Source: Modestobacter sp. VKM Ac-2985 (GTDB lineage: Bacteria > Actinomycetota > Actinomycetes > Mycobacteriales > Geodermatophilaceae). Taken from it: a DNA stretch of 64,000 bases. The stretch spans positions 251,070 through 315,069 of the forward strand of contig NZ_JAPVBI010000003.1 in NCBI RefSeq assembly GCF_026967925.1, written 5' to 3'. Position 1 is the stretch's first letter. The number at the start of each line of letters is the position of its first letter. The translations under genes and the position numbers were made by a program. This document shows, in pieces, positions 42,298 through 48,608 of this stretch. The notes beneath the pieces were generated by a model. The model was not told the DNA's origin. It saw only the letters and a program-made list of their open reading frames with translations, and did no database searches.

Positions 42298-43422
42298 TCA
42301 GTCGAAGACGATGACGCCGCGGATGTTCTTCCCGGCGTGCATGTCCTCATAGGCCTCGGCGACCTGGTCCAGCGTGTACTCCCGGGTGACCAGCTCGTCG
42401 AGCTTGAGCTGACCGGCCTGGTACATCCGCAGCAGCGCCGGGATGTCGTGCCGCGGGTTGGACTCGCCGAACAGCGACCCCTGCAGCCGCTTCTGCATGA
42501 GCGTGAGGTCGCCGAGGGCGATCGGGGCGCCGGTGGCGGTGACGTCACCGAGCCCGGTCAGCACGACGGTGCCGGCCTTGCGGACCGCGGCCAGGGCCTG
42601 CGCCACGTGCTCGCCCTGCACCACCCCGACGGTGATGATGACGGCGTCGGCGCCCTGCCCGTTGGTGATCGACCGGGCGTGCTCGGTCGCCTCCTCGATG
42701 CCGGCGAAGGCGTGCGTGGCGCCGAACTCCGCCGCCTTCTCCCGCTTGAACGGTGCCGGGTCGACGGCGATGACCGTGCTGGCCCCGGCGTGCACCGCCC
42801 CCTGCAGCGCGTTGGCCCCGATGCCGCCGATGCCCATCACGATCACCGTCGCCCCGGGCTTGATGTTGGCCGAGCGGACCGCGGACCCCCAGCCGGTGGG
42901 CACCCCGCAGCCCACCAGTGCGGCGGCCTTGAGCGGGACGTCCTTGCTGATCTTCACCACGGAGTCGACCGAGGCGGTCGTGTACTCGCTGAAGGTGGAG
43001 ATGCCGCACTGCTGACCGACCGGGTTGCCGTCCTCGCTCATCCGGAAGCTGGTCGGGTCGTCGGCCCGGGCACCGGTGAGCAGGGAGGCCCCGAGGTCGC
43101 AGAGGTTGCTCTGCCCCTGGGCGCACGGCTCGCAGTGCCCGCAGGCGGGCAGGAACGAGAAGACCACGTGGTCGCCGACCTCGTAGCCGGGGGTGTTCGG
43201 CCCGACGGCGGTGACCACGCCGGCGCCCTCGTGCCCGCCGACGTAGGGGTAGATCGCGACCGGCACGTCCCCGGTGGCGACGTGGTCGTCGGAGTGGCAC
43301 AGGCCCGAGGCGGCGAGCTTGACCGTCACCTCGCCCTGGCGCGGGTCGTCGAGCTCGACGGTGGCCGTCTCGTAGGTGCCGGGGGCCTTGCGGACGAGCG
43401 AGACGCGGGTGGTGACGGGCAC
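42298..43422 (-). CDS. NDMA-dependent-type zinc alcohol dehydrogenase (MDR family)
   Basis: 374 residues from GTG 43422 with GAGAGGAGC upstream. Catalytic zinc ligands in ASGLCHSDDH and VGGHEGAGVV; the structural zinc lobe has CGHCEPCAQGQSNLC. The Rossmann motif is VMGIGGIGANALQGAV. The long insertion after the structural zinc (GASLLTGARADDPTSFRMSEDG) matches the actinobacterial NDMA/mycofactocin-associated class, which keeps NADH bound and uses an external electron carrier. No mycofactocin genes are in the window. An amine-derived aldehyde from the neighbouring oxidase is a possible substrate (inference). Confidence 0.85.
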   Translation of the reverse strand: MPVTTRVSLVRKAPGTYETATVELDDPRQGEVTVKLAASGLCHSDDHVATGDVPVAIYPYVGGHEGAGVVTAVGPNTPGYEVGDHVVFSFLPACGHCEPCAQGQSNLCDLGASLLTGARADDPTSFRMSEDGNPVGQQCGISTFSEYTTASVDSVVKISKDVPLKAAALVGCGVPTGWGSAVRSANIKPGATVIVMGIGGIGANALQGAVHAGASTVIAVDPAPFKREKAAEFGATHAFAGIEEATEHARSITNGQGADAVIITVGVVQGEHVAQALAAVRKAGTVVLTGLGDVTATGAPIALGDLTLMQKRLQGSLFGESNPRHDIPALLRMYQAGQLKLDELVTREYTLDQVAEAYEDMHAGKNIRGVIVFD

Positions 43423-43578
43423 GGGTGCTCCTCTCCGAGCAGGGACGGTGCGGAGCGGGCCCGGGGCCTCCCGGGCGCCGGTCACTCCTCCCCGGTGGTT
43501 CCCGACCGATCGGTCAGGAATGCCCGCAGCCTACGGGGCGGGAGTGGTGCACGTCACTCCCACGACTGCGCTGCCGGC

Positions 43579-43872
43579 TCAGCCCGTCGGTGGACGGCCG
43601 AAGATCGCCAGCAGCTCGTCCACCTCGTGCGTCTCCGTCGCGGGGTGCCGGAACGGCTGGTGCGGCTGCACGGCGTAGTGGGTGCGCCGCCCGACCCGCG
43701 TCCGCAGGACGTAGCCGTCGTCCTCCAGGTCGCGGAGGATCGCCAGCGCAGCGCGGGTCGAGATGCCCACCTGCGTGGCGATCTCCGCGACCCGGAGGTC
43801 GGGAGCGCTCGCGACGGCCAGCAGGACGTGCCCGTGGTTGGTCAGGAACGTCCACCGCCGCGCACCGGTCAT
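43579..43872 (-). CDS. Winged-helix transcriptional regulator (ArsR/MarR-like)
   Basis: 97 residues from ATG 43872, overlapping the TerC stop by four bases. The helix-turn-helix reads FLTNHGHVLLAVASAPDLRVAEIATQVGISTRAALAILRDLEDDGYVLRTRVGRRTHYAV, the form of small ArsR-like regulators lacking metal cysteines. It is co-translated with TerC and may regulate it or act more widely. Confidence 0.82.
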   Translation of the reverse strand: MTGARRWTFLTNHGHVLLAVASAPDLRVAEIATQVGISTRAALAILRDLEDDGYVLRTRVGRRTHYAVQPHQPFRHPATETHEVDELLAIFGRPPTG

Positions 43873-44918
43873 CGCTGCTCGCTCTCCTCCCCCGCCGTCC
43901 CGACCCGCTGCGGCGGCCGCTGCCAGGTCGGCTCCAGCGCCGCCGTCTCCTCGGCCGAGGCGACCCGGAAGGGAGCTGCGGCGCCCGCGGCCACCGGCGC
44001 CCGGCCCTGGCCGCGCGTCGCCCGCAGGCTGGCCACGACCGAGACCCCGATGATCGTGGCGACGACGGCCAGCGAGATCGTCGTCGGCACGTAGAACAGG
44101 TCGACCTTCAGCATCATCTTGATGCCGACCCAGACCAGCACCAGCGCCAGCCCGGCCTTCAGGTACACGAACCGGTGGATCAGGTCGGCGAGCAGGAAGT
44201 ACATCGCACGCAGCCCGAGGACGGCGAAGGCGTTGGCGGTGAACACCAGGAACGGCTCGTCGGTGACCGCGAAGATCGCCGGGATCGAGTCGATCGCGAA
44301 GACCACGTCGGTGGCCTCGATGACCACGAGCACGGCGAGCAGGGGCGTGGCGACGAGCCGCCCGGCGACCCGCACCACCAACCGCTGGCCGTGGTAGGCG
44401 TCGGTCATGGGCACGAACCGGCGGAAGACGCGCAGCGCCCGGGACCGCTCCGGGTCCATGTCCTCGTTGCGGTGCCGGGCCATCCGCACCCCGGTGACCA
44501 GCAGCAACGCGGCGAACAGGTACAGCACCCAGCTGAAGTTGGCGATGAGCACCGACCCGGCGGCGATGAACACCCCGCGGAACACCAGGGCCCCGAGGAC
44601 GCCGAGGAACAGCACCCGGTGCTGGTACTCCCGCGGCACGGCGAACCAGCTCAGCACGATCGCCCAGACGAACACGTTGTCCACGGCGAGGGACTTCTCG
44701 ATCAGGTAGCCGGCGAAGTACTGCTGGCCGTACTCGCTGCCGGCCTGCCACCAGACGACGGCGCCGAACGCGACGCCGAGCGCCACCCACACCACCGACC
44801 AGCCGGCCGCCTCCCGCACGCCGATCACGTGCGCGTGCCGGTGGGCGAACAGGTCCACGGCGAGCATGACGAGGATGACCGCCAGCACGGCCAGCCAGAT
44901 CCACAGGGGGACGTTCAC
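43869..44918 (-). CDS. TerC-family integral membrane protein (Alx/MeeY-like metal exporter)
   Basis: 349 residues from GTG 44918. Nine or so helices. Family signatures: EKSLAVDNVFVWAIVLSWF and IEATDVVFAIDSIPAIFAVT, with the acidic residues thought to bind Mn2+. The C-terminal tail is soluble. TerC/Alx proteins export manganese and help load Mn into secreted enzymes. The start codon's ribosome-binding site (GGGAGG) sits inside a hairpin at the end of a probable Mn2+ riboswitch, which fits Mn-dependent expression. The small wHTH regulator is coupled downstream. Confidence 0.92.
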   Translation of the reverse strand: MNVPLWIWLAVLAVILVMLAVDLFAHRHAHVIGVREAAGWSVVWVALGVAFGAVVWWQAGSEYGQQYFAGYLIEKSLAVDNVFVWAIVLSWFAVPREYQHRVLFLGVLGALVFRGVFIAAGSVLIANFSWVLYLFAALLLVTGVRMARHRNEDMDPERSRALRVFRRFVPMTDAYHGQRLVVRVAGRLVATPLLAVLVVIEATDVVFAIDSIPAIFAVTDEPFLVFTANAFAVLGLRAMYFLLADLIHRFVYLKAGLALVLVWVGIKMMLKVDLFYVPTTISLAVVATIIGVSVVASLRATRGQGRAPVAAGAAAPFRVASAEETAALEPTWQRPPQRVGTAGEESEQR

Positions 44919-44923
44919 AGGGC

Positions 44924-44951
44924 ACCTCCCGGTCAGGTTGCGACCGGAGGT
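44924..44951 (-). promoter_or_regulatory. Hairpin sequestering the TerC ribosome-binding site
   Basis: ACCTCCGGTC pairs with GACCGGGAGGT (one bulge) across a 7-nt loop, and the 3' arm contains the GGGAGG in front of the TerC GTG. It can act as the expression platform of the riboswitch: when formed, translation is blocked. Confidence 0.6.
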
Positions 44952-45055
44952 CTCCCCTGCTCCCGGACACCCGCCCGGGAACCCCAGCCCGCCGGGCCTC
45001 GAGGGCCGTACTGACGACGAACTGGCGTGGGGTACTCCCCTCCACGACGAGGACC
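44935..45055 (-). ncRNA. Probable yybP-ykoY (manganese) riboswitch upstream of TerC
   Basis: The TerC leader carries GGAGGGGAGTACCCC at 45028-45042 (minus strand), the conserved 5' loop element of yybP-ykoY riboswitches, and ends in a hairpin masking the ribosome-binding site. These riboswitches sit before TerC-family genes in many bacteria and bind Mn2+. I matched the sequence by memory of the conserved loop; a covariance search is needed, and the exact ends are approximate. Confidence 0.6.
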
Positions 45056-45056
45056 A

Positions 45057-45072
45057 GTGAAGCAGGCTTCAC
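45057..45072. promoter_or_regulatory. Palindrome between the stress-protein gene and the TerC leader
   Basis: GTGAAGC-AG-GCTTCAC, a perfect 7-bp dyad with 2-nt spacer. Read with flanks it has AGGTGAAGCCT, reminiscent of DtxR/MntR-type boxes, which would fit a manganese gene. It could also be a short terminator for the stress-protein gene. Confidence 0.35.
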
Positions 45073-45090
45073 CTGTTGCGGCAAGGCCGG

Positions 45091-46041
45091 TCAGCTGCCG
45101 GCGTCCGCCAGCGCCGGCTGCGGCACGGCCGCCTCGTCCCCCGGGTGGACGACCATCACCGGGCAGGGGCCGTGCACCACGCAGTGCAGGGCGACCGAGC
45201 CGAGCAGCATCCCCGACAGCCGGCTGCGGCTCCGGCTGCCGACCACCAGGAGTGCCGCGCCGGCCGCGCGCTGGACGAGCGCGTCCCCCGCCGGGCCCTG
45301 CACGGTCAGGATGGAGAGGGGCAGCCGCGGCTCCGGGCCGAGCACCTCGGTGACCATCTCCTGCGCCTGGCGCGCTGCCGCGTCGCGGAGGTCGGTCGCC
45401 GACTCCATCTGCAGCACGGCGCCGTAGCTCCAGTAGGTCGGCATCCGCCAGGCCGCGACGCCCTCGACCTCGGCGCCCAGCTCGGCCGCCATGGCGGCGG
45501 CGTGCACCAGGGCGGCCCGGGACGGCGCCGACCCGTCCAGCCCCACCACCACGCGGGCGGGGCCCGCCGGCTCCTGCGGGTGGACGACGACGACCGGGCA
45601 CGACGCGTGCGCAGAGCAGTGCAGCGCCACCGACCCGAGCAACGTGCTGCGCACGGCGCCCCGGCCGCGGCTGCCGACGACGAGCAGGTCCGCCCCCTCG
45701 GCCACCAGGAGCAGGTGCTCGGCCGGCGAGCCCGGGACGACGATCACCTCGACGGGTACGTCGGCGTCGGTCGAGGTGTGCTGTCGGGCCTCCTCGACGA
45801 GGGCGCGCGTCCGGGCGTCGGCGTCCGCCCGCAGGGTGTCGACCCGGGTCGGGTCGGCCACCTGGGCGTCGGCCCACCACAGGTCCACCGGGAACGCGGA
45901 CACGACCTGCAACACCGCACCCCGGCGCCGGGCCGTCGCCAGCGCCCAGGTCAGCGCCTCCCGCGCCCCCGCCGACCCGTCGACGCCGACCACCACCCGC
46001 GGCCGGCGACCGCCCCCGACCTGCTCCGTTGCCTGCTCCAC
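45091..46041 (-). CDS. Tandem-domain universal stress protein
   Basis: 316 residues from GTG 46041 with GAGGAGGCC upstream. Two UspA domains: residues about 14-160 (VVVGVDGSAGAREAL ... VVGSRGRGAVRSTLLGSVALHCSAHASCPVVVVHP) and about 165-305 (VVVGLDGSAPSRAAL ... VVGSRSRSRLSGMLLGSVALHCVVHGPCPVMVVHP). Both carry the G-x2-G-x9-G-S ATP-binding loop. This is the architecture of mycobacterial DosR-regulon stress proteins. The divergent CBS gene shares a 195-nt upstream region holding a DosR-like dyad. Expected function is survival in hypoxia or dormancy. Confidence 0.93.
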   Translation of the reverse strand: MEQATEQVGGGRRPRVVVGVDGSAGAREALTWALATARRRGAVLQVVSAFPVDLWWADAQVADPTRVDTLRADADARTRALVEEARQHTSTDADVPVEVIVVPGSPAEHLLLVAEGADLLVVGSRGRGAVRSTLLGSVALHCSAHASCPVVVVHPQEPAGPARVVVGLDGSAPSRAALVHAAAMAAELGAEVEGVAAWRMPTYWSYGAVLQMESATDLRDAAARQAQEMVTEVLGPEPRLPLSILTVQGPAGDALVQRAAGAALLVVGSRSRSRLSGMLLGSVALHCVVHGPCPVMVVHPGDEAAVPQPALADAGS

Positions 46042-46114
46042 CGCGGCCTCCTCGTCGTCCGGTCCGGCGGTCCTGCCGGGCTCGACCCGACGATCACCCG
46101 GTGCCGGCGGAAGT

Positions 46115-46134
46115 GGGGACGGGCGCACGTCCCC
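46115..46134. promoter_or_regulatory. Inverted repeat GGGGAC-N8-GTCCCC
   Basis: A perfect 6-bp dyad in the divergent region between the stress-protein and CBS genes, next to the DosR-like dyad at 46142. The wider spacing differs from the DosR box, so it may be a second operator or chance. Confidence 0.3.
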
Positions 46135-46141
46135 GGCTGCG

Positions 46142-46155
46142 GGGCACAAGGTCCC
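46142..46155. promoter_or_regulatory. DosR/DevR-like dyad
   Basis: Read on the minus strand: GGGACCTTGTGCCC, matching GGGAC-N4-GTCCC with one swapped pair. It is about 100 nt from the start of the tandem stress protein and 82 nt from the CBS gene, so it could serve both directions. Confidence 0.45.
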
Positions 46156-46236
46156 GGCCGGCACCCGCACCGGACCCTGCCGCGACCCCGGTGGCAGCTC
46201 TACCGTCGGGGGTGCTGCCGACGACGAGGAGGGGCC

Positions 46237-46893
46237 GTGCAGGTCAGAGACGTGATGACGCGCGAGGTGGTCACCGTGGGGCCGGACACCTCGGCCAAGT
46301 ACGCCGCCGAGGTCATGGCCGACCGGGGGTTCGCCGCCCTGCCGGTGGTCGACGGGGACGGTGTGCTGATCGGCATCGTCGCCGAGGCCGACGTGCTGCG
46401 CGACCGGCTGCCCGCCGATCCCCGGCTGCACCTGCGCCGGACGCCGGTGCCCGAGGCGCCACCTGCCCTGCTCGTCCGCGGCGTGATGACCACGTCGGTC
46501 CGCACCGTGCCGGCGACCGCCGACGTGGCCGACGTCGCCCGGCTGTTCGTGGACGCCCGGCTGCGCAGCGCCCCCGTGCTGGGCGGGGAGCGGCTGGTCG
46601 GCATCATCAGCCGCCGGGACCTGCTGCGCACCCTGGTCCGCCCCGACGGGGAGATCCGGGCCGACCTGCTCCGCCTGGTGGAGGGCTACACCTCCGAGCC
46701 CGGCGGCTGGGAGGTGCAGGTGTCCGACGGCGTCGCGACCGTCCACCGGTCCGGCGTCGTCACCGTCGACCCCGGGGAACGGGAGGCCCTGGACTCCGCG
46801 GTGTCCACGCTCGCCCGGACCGTCCCCGGCGTCGTGGCCGTACGCGTGCTCACCGACGTGCCCGGCTCCCCGGGCAGCGCCACCCCGGAGTGA
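46237..46893 (+). CDS. CBS-pair protein with C-terminal BON-like domain
   Basis: 218 residues from GTG 46237. Two CBS motifs: VRDVMTREVVTVGPDTSAKYAAEVMADRGFAALPVVDGDGVLIGIV and VRGVMTTSVRTVPATADVADVARLFVDARLRSAPVLGGERLVGIISRRDLL. The C-terminal WEVQVSDGVATVHRSGVVTVDPGEREALDSAVSTLARTVPGVVAVRV is a BON-type domain. CBS pairs bind adenosine nucleotides. Similar CBS proteins (such as Rv2626c, hypoxic response protein 1) belong to the DosR regulon. It is divergent from the tandem stress protein. Confidence 0.9.
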   Translation: MQVRDVMTREVVTVGPDTSAKYAAEVMADRGFAALPVVDGDGVLIGIVAEADVLRDRLPADPRLHLRRTPVPEAPPALLVRGVMTTSVRTVPATADVADVARLFVDARLRSAPVLGGERLVGIISRRDLLRTLVRPDGEIRADLLRLVEGYTSEPGGWEVQVSDGVATVHRSGVVTVDPGEREALDSAVSTLARTVPGVVAVRVLTDVPGSPGSATPE

Positions 46894-46916
46894 CCCGGGA
46901 CAGCCTGCCGGCGCCG

Positions 46917-46930
46917 GGGCCGAAGGTCCC
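46917..46930. promoter_or_regulatory. DosR/DevR-like dyad
   Basis: On the minus strand GGGACCTTCGGCCC. It lies between the CBS stop and the flavodoxin start (about 95 nt upstream of the latter). Confidence 0.4.
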
Positions 46931-47025
46931 GGGCAGGCAGGACCCGGGACCCCGGCGCCCAGCGCCCCGGTGCACCGACGCTGACGGGAGCACACCGGTC
47001 AGGTCGCGAGCCGAGAGGGACGACG

Positions 47026-47577
47026 ATGAGCACACCCCCACCGCGGTTGCTGGTGACCGCCGCCAGCCGACACGGCTCCACCGCCGAGATCGCCGGCGCG
47101 GTCGCCCGTGACCTGCAGGAGTCCGCGGCCGGTCGGCGCTGCGGGCTCACCGCGGTCGCCGTCCCGGTGGAGCGCGACCCCGACCCGTCCGGCTACGACG
47201 CGGTCGTGCTGGGCAGCGGGGTCTACGCCGGCCGGTGGCTGGAGTCCGCCCGGCACTACGCCGCCGCGCACGCCACGGCGCTGCGGGGCCGGCCGGTCTG
47301 GTTGCTGAGCAGCGGGCCCATCGGCGCACCGCCCTTCCCGCCGGACGAGCCGCACGACGCCGACCCGATCCGGTCGTCCCTGCGTGCCCGGGGGCACCGG
47401 GTCTTCCCGGGGCGGCTGGACCCGCACCTCCTGGGGATCGGCGAGCGGGCGATGGTCAGGGCCATGCGCGCCCCGGTCGGCGACTTCCGGGACTGGGCGG
47501 CCGTGCGGGCGTGGGCCGAGGAGATCGCCGAGGAGCTGGCCGCCCGGTCGCCCGCCCCGTCCGCCCCCCGGCCCTGA
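47026..47577 (+). CDS. Flavodoxin-domain protein (protoporphyrinogen oxidase HemG-like)
   Basis: 183 residues from ATG 47026 preceded by GAGAGGGACG. The FMN phosphate loop is AASRHGSTAEIA, and the isoalloxazine loop region reads VVLGSGVYAGRWLESARHY, as in the flavodoxin domain proteins found in actinobacterial dormancy regulons and HemG-like proteins. Expected to bind FMN and transfer electrons. It lies in the stress island with a DosR-like dyad upstream and ends at a very strong bidirectional terminator. Confidence 0.85.
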   Translation: MSTPPPRLLVTAASRHGSTAEIAGAVARDLQESAAGRRCGLTAVAVPVERDPDPSGYDAVVLGSGVYAGRWLESARHYAAAHATALRGRPVWLLSSGPIGAPPFPPDEPHDADPIRSSLRARGHRVFPGRLDPHLLGIGERAMVRAMRAPVGDFRDWAAVRAWAEEIAEELAARSPAPSAPRP

Positions 47578-47580
47578 CCC

Positions 47581-47624
47581 GCGTCCGGTCAGGAGCGGCG
47601 GGCCGGCCGCTCCTGACCGGACGC
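47581..47624. terminator. Very strong bidirectional terminator overlapping a stop codon
   Basis: A perfect 19-bp stem (GCGTCCGGTCAGGAGCGGC with its complement) and 6-nt loop begins 4 nt after the flavodoxin stop. It includes the stop and last codons of the convergent membrane-linked stress protein, so the last residues of that protein are dictated by the hairpin. Confidence 0.85.
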
Positions 47625-48257
47625 GGTCCGCTCCGCCTGGACGGCCGCGTCGGGCGCGACCACCACCGGGACGGCGGCCTCGTGCGCCAGCCGCGCGGCG
47701 ACGCTGCCCATCAAGCGGCGGGAGAACCCCCGCCCGCGACGGCCGAGCACGAGGACGTCGGCGGCCTCGGCGGAGGCGACCTCCTGCAGCACCCGCGCGG
47801 GCTGCCCGCAGCCGATCTCGAGCACAGCCCCCTCGGGCAGCCAGCCCGCCCGGTCCGCGAGCAGGTCGTGGGCGGCCCGGCGCCGGGGGTCGTCGGGGAA
47901 CTCGCCCTCGTCCGGGTCCAGCACGCTCACCAGGACGAACGTCGCCCCGCCGCCGGCGAACAGCCGCCCGGCCGCCCGTACCGCCTGGTCGGACTCGGTG
48001 GAGCCGTCCACCCCGACGACGACGGTCAGCCGGTCCGGGTCACCGTCCGGGCGCCCGCCGCCGCCACGCTCCAGCACCGCGACGTCCCGGCGGGCACGCT
48101 CGGCCGCGATCGGGATGAACAGCGGGCCCAGGACGGCGCCCATCACGTACCACCCCCCGGCGCGGTACCCCTGCCGGGCGAGCAGCACCACCACGGCGGC
48201 GAGGCCGGTGAGGACCCAGAGTGCGATGACGACGGCGACGTAGGCGACGGTGTCCAC
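47589..48257 (-). CDS. Universal stress protein fused to an N-terminal membrane segment
   Basis: 222 residues from GTG 48257. Residues 4-30 (VAYVAVVIALWVLTGLAAVVVLLA) form one membrane helix, with a second hydrophobic stretch GWYVMGAVLGPLFIPIA (35-51). A UspA domain follows (LTVVVGVDGSTESDQAVRAA ... LVLGRRGRGFSRRLMGSVAARLAHEAAVPVVV), with the ATP loop intact. This tethers the stress domain to the membrane, probably facing the cytoplasm. It ends inside the terminator hairpin shared with flavodoxin. The upstream region is the duplicated DosR-like/alcohol-dehydrogenase promoter block. Confidence 0.85.
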   Translation of the reverse strand: MDTVAYVAVVIALWVLTGLAAVVVLLARQGYRAGGWYVMGAVLGPLFIPIAAERARRDVAVLERGGGGRPDGDPDRLTVVVGVDGSTESDQAVRAAGRLFAGGGATFVLVSVLDPDEGEFPDDPRRRAAHDLLADRAGWLPEGAVLEIGCGQPARVLQEVASAEAADVLVLGRRGRGFSRRLMGSVAARLAHEAAVPVVVAPDAAVQAERTASGQERPARRS

Positions 48258-48315
48258 GAGTGCTCCGTTCGGCGTGCAGTGGGTGCCCGGTGCGGCGCTC
48301 CGGGCGCGGCTCGCT

Positions 48316-48510
48316 CCGGACGGCGGCGACGGCCGCCCGCACCTCCCACGGTCGCCGCGCCGGGCACCCGGCGCAGGAGGCCCTCGTCCTGCCGGTCCGG
48401 GACGTTGGTCCCTGCCCGGCGGTGCTGCGTACCGTGATCGTCGACGGCACAGCACCCCACCGTCGAAGCGGCGCACGCCAGGAGAGCCGCCGTCGTCACC
48501 GAGCGACGGG
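48316..48510 (+). repeat. Duplicated promoter block, copy A
   Basis: About 195 bp align with 52206-52405 with few gaps. Shared landmarks in order: CGGACGGCGGCG, GCCGCCCGCAC, CGGGCAC, CTCGTCCTGCC, GGGACGTTGG, CTGCCCGGCGG, CCGTGATCGTCGAC, CACCGTCGAA and GCCGCCGTCGTCACCGAG. The block contains the DosR-like dyad and the alcohol dehydrogenase start region. Confidence 0.85.
48399..48412. promoter_or_regulatory. DosR/DevR-like dyad (perfect)
   Basis: GGGACGTTGGTCCC: perfect 5-bp half-sites with a 4-nt spacer, the form of actinobacterial DosR/DevR boxes. It is 142 nt upstream of the membrane-linked stress protein start (minus strand) and in front of the broken alcohol dehydrogenase start (plus strand). 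Confidence 0.55.
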
Positions 48511-48568
48511 GCCCTGCCCGAGGGCGATCGAGGTCGCCCGGGTCGCACCGGCCGAGACCGTCGCCGTC
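48480..48568 (+). pseudogene. Remnant of a zinc alcohol dehydrogenase gene
   Basis: The region matches the intact gene at 52377 in two pieces. Piece 1 (48480-48503) aligns with the start codon region, but ATG has become AGG; the following GCCGCCGTCGTCACCGAG is identical. Piece 2 (48524-48568) matches 52842-52886 at 41 of 45 bases without gaps and would encode AIEVARVAPAETVAV versus AIKVAGVAPAETVAV. About 440 bp between the two pieces are deleted, and nothing after piece 2 matches. It is a decayed copy left by duplication. Confidence 0.85.
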
Positions 48569-48608
48569 GCTCACCACCCACCAGTCCTGGCGCCGCAAGG
48601 CGGCTGGG

